A DNA stretch of 41,250 nucleotides from Planctomycetaceae bacterium (GCA_003233175.1 QIKY01000213.1:1-41250), one strand, 5' to 3'. Numbered from the stretch's first letter, positions 8,148 to 16,491 are shown. A program made the numbers and translations. The notes: a model not told the origin generated them from the letters alone.

Positions 8148-10784
8148 TCAAACGCTAATCAGCGTGTTTGTGGGAATGTGCATGCGCGCGGCGAGTTTTT
8201 CCAACACGCCAATGACTTGAACAATTTCCTGGTAATGCTCTTGGCCTGCTATTGTTTCTGCAGCCAACGTTTCCAACCGCCGGGCTGGTTCGGTGAAGTC
8301 GGCGAAACCGGCGCCGCCGGCGGTACCCACCAAATTGTGTGCCAAGCGTTTGAGTTCCGCGTTGTCTTTCGCGGCGGAGGCGGCCTGCAAACCCTGTATG
8401 AGATCGTTCAGAAGTTGGCCGAAGTCTTGCACGATTTCCAGAAAAACAGCGTTTTCAATCGGCAGTGTCGAGATCAACCTGTCGGCCGGCGGCGCCTCCG
8501 CAACTGCGTCGTCATGCATCGCGTCGTCGTGCATAGCGTCGTGCATAGCGTCGTGCATAGCGTCGTGCATAGCAACGGCGTCAGCGGTAATGTCCTTGGT
8601 GTCTTTCCCAGCCTCTGTTGTCGTCGTTTGGCGCCAGTGGGCAATCTTCTTGAATAGTTCGTCAGGATCGATCGGCTTGGCAAGATAATCGTCGCAGCCG
8701 GCGGCTAGGCACTTCTCCTTGTCGCCCTTCATGGCGTGCGCGGTGAGGGCGATGATCGGCGTCTGGATATCAATGCTGCGTAACATTGCGGCGGCGGTGT
8801 AGCCGTCCATGACCGGCATCTGCATGTCGAGCAGAATCAGGTCGTAGTTATTGGCGACCGCATGTTGGACGCCAATCTCGCCGTTTTCAGCGGTATCGAC
8901 CGAAGTCAGGCCGGCTTGCGCCAGCAGGGCGATGATCAGTTTTCGATTGATTTTGCCATCTTCAACCAACAGAATTCGCGAGGGCGGCAGTTGTGGGGTT
9001 TTGGCGATTGTTTCTTCGTGGTTCGCTCTGGCGGCAATGCTATTGGCGGGCGGCGGTGGAAGCATTTCGGTGTCGGCGAGCGAGCCGATGTCCACGGTCA
9101 CGGAAAAAGTGCTGCCGGCGCCAACAACGCTCTCCACGGCTAGGTCGCCTCCCAGCGAACGCGTCAAGCGGCGGCTGATCGAGAGCCCCAGACCGGTGCC
9201 GCCGAATTTTCTGGTTACGGAGTTATCGGCCTGCGAAAACGGCGAAAAGATTGTTTCCAGTTTGTTGGGCGGAATGCCCATGCCGGTGTCGCTCACGTCG
9301 ACTCGCAACCGGTTGCCGTCGTCTTGCTGCTCCAACCGCGCGACCATTCGCACGCTGCCCTGCTTGGTGAACTTGATCGCATTGCCGACCAAATTGACCA
9401 GAACTTGGCGGAGCCTTGTGGGATCGGTATGAATCGTTTTGGGCAGAGGGCCGATCCATTGGCAATCGAGTTGCAGCCCGTTTTCCGTTGCTCGCGCGCG
9501 CATCAGGCTGACCACTTCCTCCAGCAGCGCGTGCGGCGCGACGTCCAGGAGTTCCAGCTCAATTTTTCCGGTTTCGATTTTGGAAAGATCGAGAATGTCG
9601 TTGATCAGCGCCAGTAAATGTTTGCCGCTGGTTTGGATGCAGTGCAGGTAGTCTTCACGCTCGGCTGGGCTGGTGGCATCGCCATGCTGGATCAGCAAAT
9701 CGGTAAAGCCGATAATGCCGTTGAGCGGCGTGCGGATTTCATGGCTCATATTCGCCAGGAATTGGCTCTTGGCCTGGTTGCTCGATTCAGCCCGCACCTT
9801 TTCTTTTTCCAACTGCTGATTGAGCCGGTCGTTGATGATCGCGACTCCGATCAATTCGCCAACCGCTTGCAACTGCTGCATTCTGGCGTGGTCTTGCACC
9901 GGGTGGGGTTCGGTGTGCAGAAACATAATGCCAACCGGCGCGTTGGCGTGTATCAACGGCACGATGTAGTGGCCGTGAGGGGTCATTCCTTCGAGCGTCT
10001 GTTCGTGGCGTGAATCGCAAAAGCATTCGTCCGAGACGGCAATTTCACCAGAGATCGCCGCCAAACCATACAGACAAAATCCTCTGGGCGCCGCTTGCTC
10101 CTTCTCATAATATTCGTCGGCAAAGTCTCCCTGGGCGGCGAAGAGGCGCATTTGGCCGTCAACGTCATTATCGTCGTCGTCAGAGATTAGAAAGACACCG
10201 CCTCTGTTTAGCAGTTCCAGCCCTTCGAACTTCATAAGCACGGCGAGTGATTCCTCAAGCCGTTCTTTCAAGGGCCGCCGCCCCTGTAAAATTTTGGCAA
10301 TCGCGGCGCGCGCGTTGGAATCGACGCGATCACGTTTTCGCCGCTGCTCCTCAGCCACGAATTCCGTGATGTCGCGCTGCACCGCTATGTGCGCGACGCT
10401 GTTGCCGCTGTTATCTCGTATGGGCGAAATCGAGGTGTGCGCCCAAAAGATGTCGTCTTCCAGCGGTTGAGCCGTTTGACCATCGGCGGGAGGCGAAGCA
10501 ACGGGCTTTGGCTTACGCGTATTGCAAACTCTACCGGTCCAGGTGCTTCCGGTTTGCAGCGTGGCCCACATGTCGTCATAGACGCTTTGCGGGGTCTTGC
10601 CGCTTTTGAGAATTCGCGGCGTTTGGCCGATGGCCTCTTCGGCGGTCCAACCGGTTATGACGGAAAAAGCGGGATTGACGTATTGAATGACACCGCTGGT
10701 ATCGGTGATAATGATTGCGTCGGCGCTCGATTCCAGCGCCTTTTTGAAATAGGCGTCAGAGGGTGATTGGCGATTGTTCTGCAT
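8148..10784 (-). CDS. Hybrid histidine kinase, PAS-GAF sensor, receiver and HPt
   Basis: An 878-residue soluble kinase without a transmembrane segment. Residues ~10-145 form a PAS/PAC domain ([25 protein letters not shown], ending VQRDITE). Residues ~160-325 form a GAF-like domain (PRGFCLYGL and [18 protein letters not shown]). HisKA (His348, [11 protein letters not shown]) and HATPase (DTGMGIP, GGTGLGL) follow, then a receiver (Asp653, [11 protein letters not shown]) and an HPt (His816, LAHNLVG). The linker between receiver and HPt has a four-residue tandem repeat, (AMHD)n, absent from the sister kinase. From HisKA onward it is nearly identical to the kinase at 5592-7910, so the pair arose by duplication with exchange of the sensor end. 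ATG 10784 is the start; no strong ribosome site is visible. It probably feeds the same HD-GYP regulator. Confidence 0.92.
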   Translation of the reverse strand: MQNNRQSPSDAYFKKALESSADAIIITDTSGVIQYVNPAFSVITGWTAEEAIGQTPRILKSGKTPQSVYDDMWATLQTGSTWTGRVCNTRKPKPVASPPADGQTAQPLEDDIFWAHTSISPIRDNSGNSVAHIAVQRDITEFVAEEQRRKRDRVDSNARAAIAKILQGRRPLKERLEESLAVLMKFEGLELLNRGGVFLISDDDDNDVDGQMRLFAAQGDFADEYYEKEQAAPRGFCLYGLAAISGEIAVSDECFCDSRHEQTLEGMTPHGHYIVPLIHANAPVGIMFLHTEPHPVQDHARMQQLQAVGELIGVAIINDRLNQQLEKEKVRAESSNQAKSQFLANMSHEIRTPLNGIIGFTDLLIQHGDATSPAEREDYLHCIQTSGKHLLALINDILDLSKIETGKIELELLDVAPHALLEEVVSLMRARATENGLQLDCQWIGPLPKTIHTDPTRLRQVLVNLVGNAIKFTKQGSVRMVARLEQQDDGNRLRVDVSDTGMGIPPNKLETIFSPFSQADNSVTRKFGGTGLGLSISRRLTRSLGGDLAVESVVGAGSTFSVTVDIGSLADTEMLPPPPANSIAARANHEETIAKTPQLPPSRILLVEDGKINRKLIIALLAQAGLTSVDTAENGEIGVQHAVANNYDLILLDMQMPVMDGYTAAAMLRSIDIQTPIIALTAHAMKGDKEKCLAAGCDDYLAKPIDPDELFKKIAHWRQTTTTEAGKDTKDITADAVAMHDAMHDAMHDAMHDDAMHDDAVAEAPPADRLISTLPIENAVFLEIVQDFGQLLNDLIQGLQAASAAKDNAELKRLAHNLVGTAGGAGFADFTEPARRLETLAAETIAGQEHYQEIVQVIGVLEKLAARMHIPTNTLISV
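8507..8573. repeat. 12-bp tandem repeat inside kinase linker
   Basis: Four perfect 12-bp units (cgtcgtgcatag) and flanking partial units, read on the minus strand as repeated Ala-Met-His-Asp. It lies in the receiver-HPt linker of the PAS-GAF kinase. The period is a multiple of three, so copy-number change keeps the frame. Confidence 0.9.
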
Positions 10785-10990
10785 GGCAGGTTGCTGGGGG
10801 AACGCGACAATAAAACAAGGCGAATCTTCGCCGCTTCAATCCTGCCCTTCCGAAGCCACTGCCTACTTCTTGGCAAAATATAGGTCGCGATTTCAGTCCG
10901 AGGCTGGAGTAAATCGAAAAACAGTGGACACGCACCGTTTTGTGGTTAAAACCCATGAACCGCATTCCGATCAGGCAAGAGGAACCACTG

Positions 10991-11170
10991 ATGAACACGG
11001 ATAAAAGAGAAGAACCACGAGAAAGTCTCGCGATGCCGGGCAAGTTGATTCACAAGGAATTGGGCGAGGCGATGATTGGAGCAGCAACAAGTCGTCGATT
11101 GAATTTATCCGTGACATCCGTGACATCCGTGACATCCGTGACATCCGTGGTTAAACCTAACTTGAAATGA
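10991..11170 (+). pseudogene. Possible remnant of a GxxExxY-family gene
   Basis: A short open frame beginning MNTDKREEP contains LIHKELGEAMIGAA, which resembles the N-terminal (L)IHxELxxxIIGAAxEVH stretch of GxxExxY proteins. It then loses the family and runs into the tandem repeat at 11107-11150. The defining GPGLLE...Y motif is missing. The acacggataaa words before it are typical of the leader of such genes in many bacteria. Resemblance is from memory of the family and the match is short. Confidence 0.35.
11107..11150. repeat. 9-bp tandem repeat
   Basis: The unit atccgtgac is repeated four times without error, followed by a partial fifth copy. It lies at the end of the GxxExxY-like remnant. 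The remaining sequence 10785-11354 holds no other recognised gene. Confidence 0.95.
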
Positions 11171-11354
11171 AAAAACAGCGTCCAATCAAAACCTCTCCGC
11201 CAAAGCCCGATTCACGTTCGGGTTCGAGCCACAAAAAACGGAGGGTGCTTGACACGCCGCGCGGCGGCGTCAGGATGGGAGCTCCGCGGGCGGCGGTGAA
11301 ACGGTTCGGTTCACAAACGCTTTGAAGAAAGACGTTCCTGAAGAAAGGCAAACC

Positions 11355-11705
11355 ATGGCAAGGCGGATAGACTGGCTGTACCATCGTCCAGGATGAACGA
11401 CATGCACCCGAGCGCAAGAGTTTCTTGCCCAGAAAGATATTACCGCAAAAGAAGAAGTCAACGCCAGGAAATCTACGCTGACATTTGCCGACGGTCGGAC
11501 GCTGCTCGAACAGGTCAGCCAGGTTTACGCGGCAAAAGGAAAGAAAGTCGTTCACCTCGACTTACGAAAAGAAACGCCCGACGAAGCATCGCTGAAAAAG
11601 CTGCTCTTGGGGCCCACGGGCAATCTTCGCGCGCCAACGATCCGAAAAGGGAAAACCTTGATCGTCGGCTTCCAAACAGAGCTGTTTGAAAAACTGTTCA
11701 GCTAA
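11355..11705 (+). CDS. ArsC-family thioredoxin-fold selenoprotein (in-frame TGA as Sec)
   Basis: Read through one TGA (11394-11396), this frame encodes 116 residues. It starts MARRIDWLYHRPG, then Sec14-T-T-Cys17, then TRAQEFLAQKDI, KGKKVVHLDLRKE, LLGPTGNLRAPTIRKGKTL and VGFQTELFEKLF before TAA. The second half matches the small ArsC/glutaredoxin-like proteins of planctomycetes that RefSeq names 'ArsC family (seleno)protein' (from memory). There the active site is CxxC or UxxC after HRxG. Here the first position is UGA, giving UxxC. ATG 11355 has AAAGG at 11344-11348 with proper spacing. A perfect hairpin follows the TGA (see the SECIS entry). A thiol/selenol redox role is inferred from the fold; the substrate is unknown. 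The gene cannot be found by ordinary ORF calling, because the stop splits it. If UGA were a true stop, this would be a pseudogene by one mutation. Confidence 0.8.
11394..11428 (+). promoter_or_regulatory. UGA codon and candidate bacterial SECIS hairpin
   Basis: Starting 17 nt after the TGA is a perfect 6-bp stem, gcaaga (11414-11419) pairing with tcttgc (11423-11428). The loop is GUU, or AGUUU if the top pair opens. Bacterial SECIS elements lie within the coding region just after the UGA and have a short stem with G/U in the apical loop, so position and shape fit. SelB recognition is inferred; no sel genes lie in the window. Confidence 0.6.
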
Positions 11706-11708
11706 CAC

Positions 11709-11757
11709 ATCTACCAGCACATTGCAGATCTACCAGCACATTGCAGATCTACCGGTG
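11709..11757. repeat. 19-bp tandem repeat downstream of selenoprotein
   Basis: The unit atctaccagcacattgcag occurs twice in tandem (11709-11727, 11728-11746) and is followed by a partial third copy. It lies just after the selenoprotein stop codon. Confidence 0.9.
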
Positions 11758-11786
11758 AACGGGAACTGCTGGCTAACTGCGTCGCT

Positions 11787-11966
11787 TCAAGAGGCGGCCG
11801 AAATCTTTCGCAATTCTTCGAGTTCAGTCCCAAGGCGATATCGCAAAGGGCTTTCCGGCCGCAATTCCTCCAACAGTTCTTCGGCCTTCTCAAAAGATTC
11901 CGGATCAATTTCCGACGAACAAAAGAGTTTCTGGAAACTACGCTGGACTTGTGCTTCGGTCAGCAA
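11787..11966 (-). CDS. Small hypothetical protein, helical and acidic
   Basis: A 59-residue frame beginning at TTG 11966 with AAGGA eight bases upstream. It reads MLTEAQVQRSFQKLF, then EIDPESFEKAEELLEELRP and RLGTELEELRKISAAS. The composition (rich in Glu, Leu, Lys, Arg) suggests a helical protein with natural codon use. I do not recognise a family. It lies convergent to the selenoprotein gene. It could be a real small gene or chance; the ribosome site favours a real one. Confidence 0.4.
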   Translation of the reverse strand: MLTEAQVQRSFQKLFCSSEIDPESFEKAEELLEELRPESPLRYRLGTELEELRKISAAS

Positions 11967-12218
11967 GGGTCGAGTCCTTAGGCTGGGTGTGAGTGACGAT
12001 TAGCGGGTGGTTGACATAAGACGCGGCGACAACCCTCATTCTATTGCCGCGCCAACACGATGCAAGAGCAAACCAGCGAAATGGCCTAGTGGCGTGGTGC
12101 TTGCGCCAGCGGGTGTTCACTCGCCGCGGCGCTACTGGCCTCTGCCGGCGAAGCACGGTATTCTGGGAGACGAATCGGGTTCAAAGGGAACGGTTGGCAA
12201 GTTTGCAAGGGAGACATT
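11967..12218. other. Intergenic region upstream of aroH
   Basis: No gene recognised. A perfect TTGACA lies at 12011-12016, but no good -10 box follows at the usual spacing, so I do not call a promoter. Confidence 0.3.
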
Positions 12219-12647
12219 ATGCCGTGTCGGGGTGTTCGGGGAGCGACCACCGTGGCGGAGAACACGCGCGATGAAGTGCTGACCGCCACGCGTCAACTCC
12301 TAGCGATGATGATCCGGCTCAACGGTATGGAGCCGCAAGATATCGCCAGCGCGACGTTTAGCGCCACGCCAGATATCAACGCGGAGTTTCCAGCGCTGGC
12401 GGCTCGCCAATTGGGCTGGCTCGATGTTCCGCTTCTTTGCACGCATGAGATGAGCGTGCCGGGCTCGCTGCCGCTGTGCATTCGCGTGCTGGCCCATTGG
12501 AACACCGACAAAACCCAAGACAAAATCACGCACGTTTACACGCGCGAGGCGACCAAACTCCGGCCCGATCTTTCCAACCTGCCGCCCGTCGATTGGGACG
12601 AACTCGACGACTGGATCAACGGCCAAATGAAGAAGCTCGATACGTAA
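12219..12647 (+). CDS. aroH: Monofunctional chorismate mutase, AroH class
   Basis: A 142-residue cytoplasmic enzyme that converts chorismate to prephenate in phenylalanine and tyrosine synthesis. It begins [10 protein letters not shown], the AroH opening with the active-site Arg. LSATPD-like [18 protein letters not shown] (active-site Arg) and [15 protein letters not shown] (active-site Tyr) follow, closely matching the Bacillus subtilis AroH pattern. It is about 15 residues longer at the C-terminus than that protein. ATG 12219 has a purine-rich ribosome site (AAGGGAGA, 12207-12214). It stands alone, convergent with lpxA; the two stop codons are about 15 bp apart. Confidence 0.95.
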   Translation: MPCRGVRGATTVAENTRDEVLTATRQLLAMMIRLNGMEPQDIASATFSATPDINAEFPALAARQLGWLDVPLLCTHEMSVPGSLPLCIRVLAHWNTDKTQDKITHVYTREATKLRPDLSNLPPVDWDELDDWINGQMKKLDT

Positions 12648-12661
12648 ATTCGGGACTGCCT

Positions 12662-13528
12662 CTATCCGGCCTTGCGAATTTGCTCGGTTGCATTGTCGTC
12701 TTGCGCGATTTTCAAGGTCGGCTTTCGCGGGCCTCTGCGCTCATGCACAAAACCTCGCTCGCAACGCGCCAGGAATCGATGGAACTCCGTAGCCGGCCCT
12801 GTCTGATAGGTTTCCTGGAGCGATTGCAAAATTTCCTGGAACGACAAATCGCTACGGAAGATTAACTGGTAGGCTTCCTTGAGTTGCGCGATTTCCGTTC
12901 GTTCAAAGCCTCGACGGCGAAGCCCGACGCGGTTCAAGCCCATCACGAGGTTCGATTTACCGTCGATCGTGACAAACGGCGGGGCGTCTTTTGTCAGCCG
13001 CGTTTGGCCGCCCACCATCGCGTGCATGCCGATGCGGCAGAATTGGTGAATGCCGACCGCGCCGGAAAGGTAGGCGTAATCTTCAATCGTGACATGCCCG
13101 GCGAGCATCACGTTGTTGGCGATAATCGTATGGTTGCCGATCTGGCAATCGTGCGCGATGTGGGAATTGATCATCACGTAATTGTCGTCGCCGATGACGG
13201 TGCAGGCGTTTTCCTTCAGGGCCACATGCAGCGTGGCGCCTTCGCGAATGGTGTTGCCTTCGCCCAGCAGCAGGCGGCCGGTGGTTTCGCCGCATTGCAG
13301 GTACTGCGGGCGTCCGCCGAGCACGGCGTGGTCATGCACGACGTTGCTTGCGCCCATGCAGACCCCGCCCTTCACCACCGCATGGCTGCCAATAATACAG
13401 CCATCGCCGATTTCGGCGCCGGCCTCCACAACGCAAAGCGGCCCGATTTCGACATCGTGCCCCAATTTCGCTTCAGGGCTGACAACCGCAGTGGGATGGA
13501 TTTTAGTCACGGATTTACTTTCAAGCAC
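12662..13528 (-). CDS. lpxA: UDP-N-acetylglucosamine acyltransferase LpxA
   Basis: A left-handed beta-helix acyltransferase of 288 residues (usual ~260) that adds the first 3-hydroxyacyl chain to UDP-GlcNAc in lipid A synthesis. Hexapeptide repeats run from IHPTAVV to about residue 195. INSHIAHDCQIGNHTIIANNV contains the catalytic-His segment, and VGIHQFCRIG and VMGLNRVGLRRRGF are typical of LpxA. The frame starts at GTG 13528. A second GTG at 13510 (VTKIHPTAVV) fits the family start better, and neither has a strong ribosome site. About 25 basic, Lys/Arg-rich extra residues extend the C-terminus. Usually lpxA sits with lpxD and fabZ; here it is alone. Its presence implies that the organism makes lipid A. 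Confidence 0.95.
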   Translation of the reverse strand: MLESKSVTKIHPTAVVSPEAKLGHDVEIGPLCVVEAGAEIGDGCIIGSHAVVKGGVCMGASNVVHDHAVLGGRPQYLQCGETTGRLLLGEGNTIREGATLHVALKENACTVIGDDNYVMINSHIAHDCQIGNHTIIANNVMLAGHVTIEDYAYLSGAVGIHQFCRIGMHAMVGGQTRLTKDAPPFVTIDGKSNLVMGLNRVGLRRRGFERTEIAQLKEAYQLIFRSDLSFQEILQSLQETYQTGPATEFHRFLARCERGFVHERRGPRKPTLKIAQDDNATEQIRKAG

Positions 13529-13833
13529 GTGCGGGATGAATGAGAGTCAGGGAAGTTGTTGCTTCACGCTAACAATGGTGAATCGTCTTGCATCGGGTGA
13601 ATCGTCTTGCGTTCGCTGGGCGAACGATCGAATGGGAAACCAGGGCGAAGTATCGTAGATGTTGCGATTTGAGTTGAGAGGAATTTCGCCGTTTTCTTGT
13701 CAAATCGAAGAAAAAATTGAAAAAAACACCCCCCTCCGACGATTCCAGGCCAACTGTTACACTGAACGGGCGTAATTTCACGGCCCCCAGAAGCCGAAAC
13801 CCACACGATTTCTCGCCTAAAGGAGACGGGCTC
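13529..13833. other. Divergent intergenic region, lpxA / TPR gene
   Basis: No gene is seen. The region is AT-richer than its surroundings near 13690-13720 and presumably holds divergent promoters. A short direct repeat (gtgaatcgtcttgc) occurs at about 13576 and 13597. The only clear control signal is the AAAGGAGA ribosome site for the TPR gene at 13819-13826. Confidence 0.4.
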
Positions 13834-14184
13834 ATGCCTACCCCCCTAGAGCTGTATAAAGAGCACGAAGAACTCAAGGAACAAGACAAACTGGAAGAGG
13901 CCATCGGCAAACTCGAAGAGGCAATCGAGGCTGATAGCGCCTTCGCCATGGCGCACCTTGGGCTGGCCGTGCTTCTGGGACGCGTTGGTCGGCACGATCA
14001 GGCGGTCGAACATGGAAAAACCGCCTGCGAACTTGAGCCGGACGACAGCTTCAATTTCACCGCCATGAGCGTCACCTACCAGCGTGCGTACGCCGGCACG
14101 CAAGAAACGCAGTACGTTCAATTGGCCGAAGACGCCATGGCCCGCGCCCACCAACTGCAAGGCCAAACGGGGCACGGCCACTGA
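13834..14184 (+). CDS. Small tetratricopeptide-repeat (TPR) protein
   Basis: A 116-residue soluble protein made of TPR-type helical pairs: LELYKEHEELKEQDKLEEAIGKLEEAIEAD is followed by AMAHLGLAVLLGRVGRHDQAVEHGKTACELEP. It has no signal peptide. TPR proteins mediate protein-protein contacts, and the partner is unknown. The open frame extends back to 13717, but ATG 13834 has a near-perfect ribosome site (AAAGGAGA, eight bases before), so I start there. The His-rich C-terminus (GQTGHGH) is short and may not be significant. Confidence 0.85.
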   Translation: MPTPLELYKEHEELKEQDKLEEAIGKLEEAIEADSAFAMAHLGLAVLLGRVGRHDQAVEHGKTACELEPDDSFNFTAMSVTYQRAYAGTQETQYVQLAEDAMARAHQLQGQTGHGH

Positions 14185-14197
14185 ACTGGTCGTCCGA

Positions 14198-15145
14198 TCA
14201 CAGACGCCGGGCAATTTCATTCATGTATTCGTTCACATCGAGATGGTGAGCGGCGGCTAATAATTCGAGAGTTTTTTTTGAGGCCATTAGCTCACCTTTC
14301 TCGACGCGCCGTAGATGCCTCTCCGCTAGTCCCTTGATATCTGCTTGCCGAAGCTCATTTTCCTCACGAAACCTTCGAATGGCGGCGCCATAGCGTTGAT
14401 TGAATGCATGCGTCTTTTGCTTCGCGCGGAGCGCTTTCGTTGGATCAACGAGCATCAGCAGTTGCTCCCAGCCAAGGTGGACATCGGCGTGCGGCCAGAA
14501 AAGGAAGCTGCCGTCTTCGTCGATCTCGAAACAGCCTATCTTGTCATTGTTCTTTCCAACGAACTTTTCCAACTTCGCAAGTGGAATCGCGAGTCTCTGA
14601 AAGGACGGTGCGAGCAACACCAAACGATCGCCCTCGATCCAGGCGTCTGCAATGCGCTGGGGGCCATCGTTTTCGATGGCGCCAGAAAAAACCCTGAAAA
14701 GTAGGCCCGAGATTGCGGCCGATGTGTCCTCTCGGGCGATATGCAGCCTCTGAGCATTCTTGACGCCCAGACCCACCAGCCGAGACGCAATCGCTTCAAC
14801 CGGCAAACTCTCTGCAAATAAGAGATGACGTCCTGAAGAACCTGCTTGCGCCCCGGGCGGAACGCGCTCGGGTATATCTCGTAGCGGCGAGACGAACACC
14901 GTTTCAACCTCTGGTGCCTGAACCGGCTCAAGATCGACATCTTGCCAACGATCAAACGCCAACAGGCTCAATCGTTTACGATCGGGAGAGCGAACGCGTT
15001 TCAACGATTCTCGGCACAGCTTTCCATAAACCTTATTAATCGCAACGATGCGAACAACCGAAGTGTTAGGCCGAATTTTGCGGCCTTGGGCGCCTCTCTT
15101 TTTCGCTGTTGCCTTGGTCATCATTTTCAAATTAGTTGGCTGCAT
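14198..15145 (-). CDS. DUF2442-domain protein with C-terminal HTH-like segment
   Basis: A 315-residue protein. The C-terminal ~130 residues carry the DUF2442 pattern (ISxxR-type middle, DGSFLFWPHADVHLGWEQLL) followed by a helix-turn-helix-like end (YGAAIRRFREENELRQADIKGLAERHLRRVEKGE). The N-terminal half is less familiar; its first ~30 residues are basic. The start is ATG 15145, with GGGAGGAAAT just upstream, overlapping the last codons of the DUF4160 gene (stop at 15132) by 14 bp. This is translational coupling. DUF4160 and DUF2442 genes occur as neighbours widely and are suspected toxin-antitoxin-like pairs, with the HTH protein the likely regulator. That role is inference; no activity is established. 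Confidence 0.8.
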   Translation of the reverse strand: MQPTNLKMMTKATAKKRGAQGRKIRPNTSVVRIVAINKVYGKLCRESLKRVRSPDRKRLSLLAFDRWQDVDLEPVQAPEVETVFVSPLRDIPERVPPGAQAGSSGRHLLFAESLPVEAIASRLVGLGVKNAQRLHIAREDTSAAISGLLFRVFSGAIENDGPQRIADAWIEGDRLVLLAPSFQRLAIPLAKLEKFVGKNNDKIGCFEIDEDGSFLFWPHADVHLGWEQLLMLVDPTKALRAKQKTHAFNQRYGAAIRRFREENELRQADIKGLAERHLRRVEKGELMASKKTLELLAAAHHLDVNEYMNEIARRL

Positions 15146-15419
15146 GGATTTCCTCCCACTCTTCGAGAAGAGCAGGTCGGTGCTGGGCGGCGAGTACACA
15201 TAGGTCTTTTGTTGTTTTTCTGGGTATTCTTGTGTTTCCAGAGTTCCATTTCACCTCAATCATCGCCTCGGCCGGGAGTAAGAAGTTCACCTTGATCTCC
15301 CACTCACCACTGCGTTTACAATGAAAATGTGGCGGATCATGGTCGCTAGACCAGAACCACAATTTCAAGCCGTCCAGCGTGAACGCTTTCACTGTCACCA
15401 TTTGAATACTACACTCCAT
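15132..15419 (-). CDS. DUF4160-domain protein
   Basis: A 95-residue protein with the DUF4160 signature: LDGLKLWFWSSDHDPPHFHCKR, then WEIKVNF, then a helical end (KTTKDLCVLAAQHRPALLEEWEEI). The D-H-x-P-P-H-F-H motif is intact. It is the upstream partner of the DUF2442 gene, overlapping it by 14 bp. ATG 15419 is the longest start; ATG 15401 (MVTVKAFTL) is equally close to the family start. Function is unknown. Confidence 0.85.
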   Translation of the reverse strand: MECSIQMVTVKAFTLDGLKLWFWSSDHDPPHFHCKRSGEWEIKVNFLLPAEAMIEVKWNSGNTRIPRKTTKDLCVLAAQHRPALLEEWEEIHAAN

Positions 15420-15532
15420 CGGACATTATTCAAGTTGTACACCATGAAAATGTCCGCTTTCAACTGCTCAAATTCAACCAGAGGTACTCGCAGCATCAAT
15501 TAGAAACGACTGCGCTCCCTTTCGCCAATCGT

Positions 15533-15562
15533 TTCGCAAACTCGGTTTTATCTTGCTAGAAT
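15533..15562 (+). promoter_or_regulatory. Possible sigma-70-type promoter for GDPD gene
   Basis: TTCGCA (15533-15538) and TAGAAT (15557-15562) are separated by 18 bp, about 50 bp before the GDPD start. The -10 is close to consensus and the -35 is weak. It is suggestive only. Confidence 0.25.
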
Positions 15563-15612
15563 GCTGTTTTTGGCAATCGGCTCTCGCGAGGCCCCCTAAT
15601 TTCAGGCCTTTC

Positions 15613-16491
15613 ATGAAACCCTCCGCAATAAAACTTCGCCTGTTTGCGCCACCCGCCGGAGTCGCGTCTGCGGCGACATTCGTAGCGGCGATGGTTGTTG
15701 CCGCGATTTTCATGGGCCGCCTTGCCCGCCAGACGTTTGCCGCCGAACCGATTGCGGTTGCACATCGGGGCCTCGCGCGGCATGCGCCCGAGAATACGTT
15801 GCCCGCCTTTTCGACCTGTGTTGATTTGGGTATGGGCATCGAACTCGATATTCGCACCACGCAAGATGGCCGCTTGGTGGTGCTGCACGACGATACCGTG
15901 GGCCGCACCACCAACGGCCGAAATGTTTCGATTCGCCAACTGACGCTCGGCGCCGCCCAAAAGCTCGACGCCGGAAGTTGGTTTGGGCCGACCTTCAAAA
16001 ACGTGCGAATTCCCACGCTCGAAGAGGCGTTGTCGGCGGTGGCGCGAAAACGGGGCCCGACTATTTTGGCGCTCAACGTGAAGCAACTGTCGCCCGCGGG
16101 TGAGAAGGCGTTTGTCGATTTGGTGGCGAAATACGACCTGTTCGCGGAATCGTTCGCCTTCGATCAAAATGCCGCCATGAGTCGGCGTTTCAAAAAAATC
16201 GACCCGCGCATGCGCATCGGGCAGAATGTCGGCCGTAACGATGTCGAAAGACGTTTGCGAGAAAATGATCTTGATGTGTTCCTGCTAACCTTCGCGCCCG
16301 ACAAAAAAACGGTCGAACGCCTCCACCGCCACGGCAAACAGGTGCTCTACAATTTCGCAGGACCGGGCGCCGGCCGCCGCAATCCCGCAGTTTGGAAGCA
16401 AGTTCAAACAGCGGGAATCGACGGCCTCCTAACCGACTACCCCCTGGAATGTCTTCAGGCATGGCGGGCTGCCGGCGACGCCAAAAAATGA
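15613..16491 (+). CDS. Glycerophosphodiester phosphodiesterase-family protein, exported
   Basis: A 292-residue protein with an N-terminal signal or anchor (basic start, hydrophobic ~13-34, then AAEP). The GDPD TIM-barrel motifs follow: AHRGLARHAPENTLPAF (His51-Arg52, Glu60-Asn61), IELDIRTTQDGRLVVLHDDTVGRTTNG (Glu77, Asp79, His92) and the final DGLLTDYP. GDPDs split glycerophosphodiesters into an alcohol and glycerol-3-phosphate with a divalent metal. The usual acidic position of the E-x-K strand motif is Asn155 in LALNVK, so activity may be altered. TTG 15553 would extend the frame, but ATG 15613 matches a normal signal peptide. No operon partner is nearby. Confidence 0.87.
   Translation: MKPSAIKLRLFAPPAGVASAATFVAAMVVAAIFMGRLARQTFAAEPIAVAHRGLARHAPENTLPAFSTCVDLGMGIELDIRTTQDGRLVVLHDDTVGRTTNGRNVSIRQLTLGAAQKLDAGSWFGPTFKNVRIPTLEEALSAVARKRGPTILALNVKQLSPAGEKAFVDLVAKYDLFAESFAFDQNAAMSRRFKKIDPRMRIGQNVGRNDVERRLRENDLDVFLLTFAPDKKTVERLHRHGKQVLYNFAGPGAGRRNPAVWKQVQTAGIDGLLTDYPLECLQAWRAAGDAKK

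Noticed and set aside
11393-11689. 98-residue plus-strand ORF (MNDMHPSARV...)
   Set aside because: Out of frame with the conserved selenoprotein frame at 11355-11705; Arg-rich shadow.
12011-12045. TTGACA as promoter before aroH
   Set aside because: No acceptable -10 at 16-18 bp spacing.
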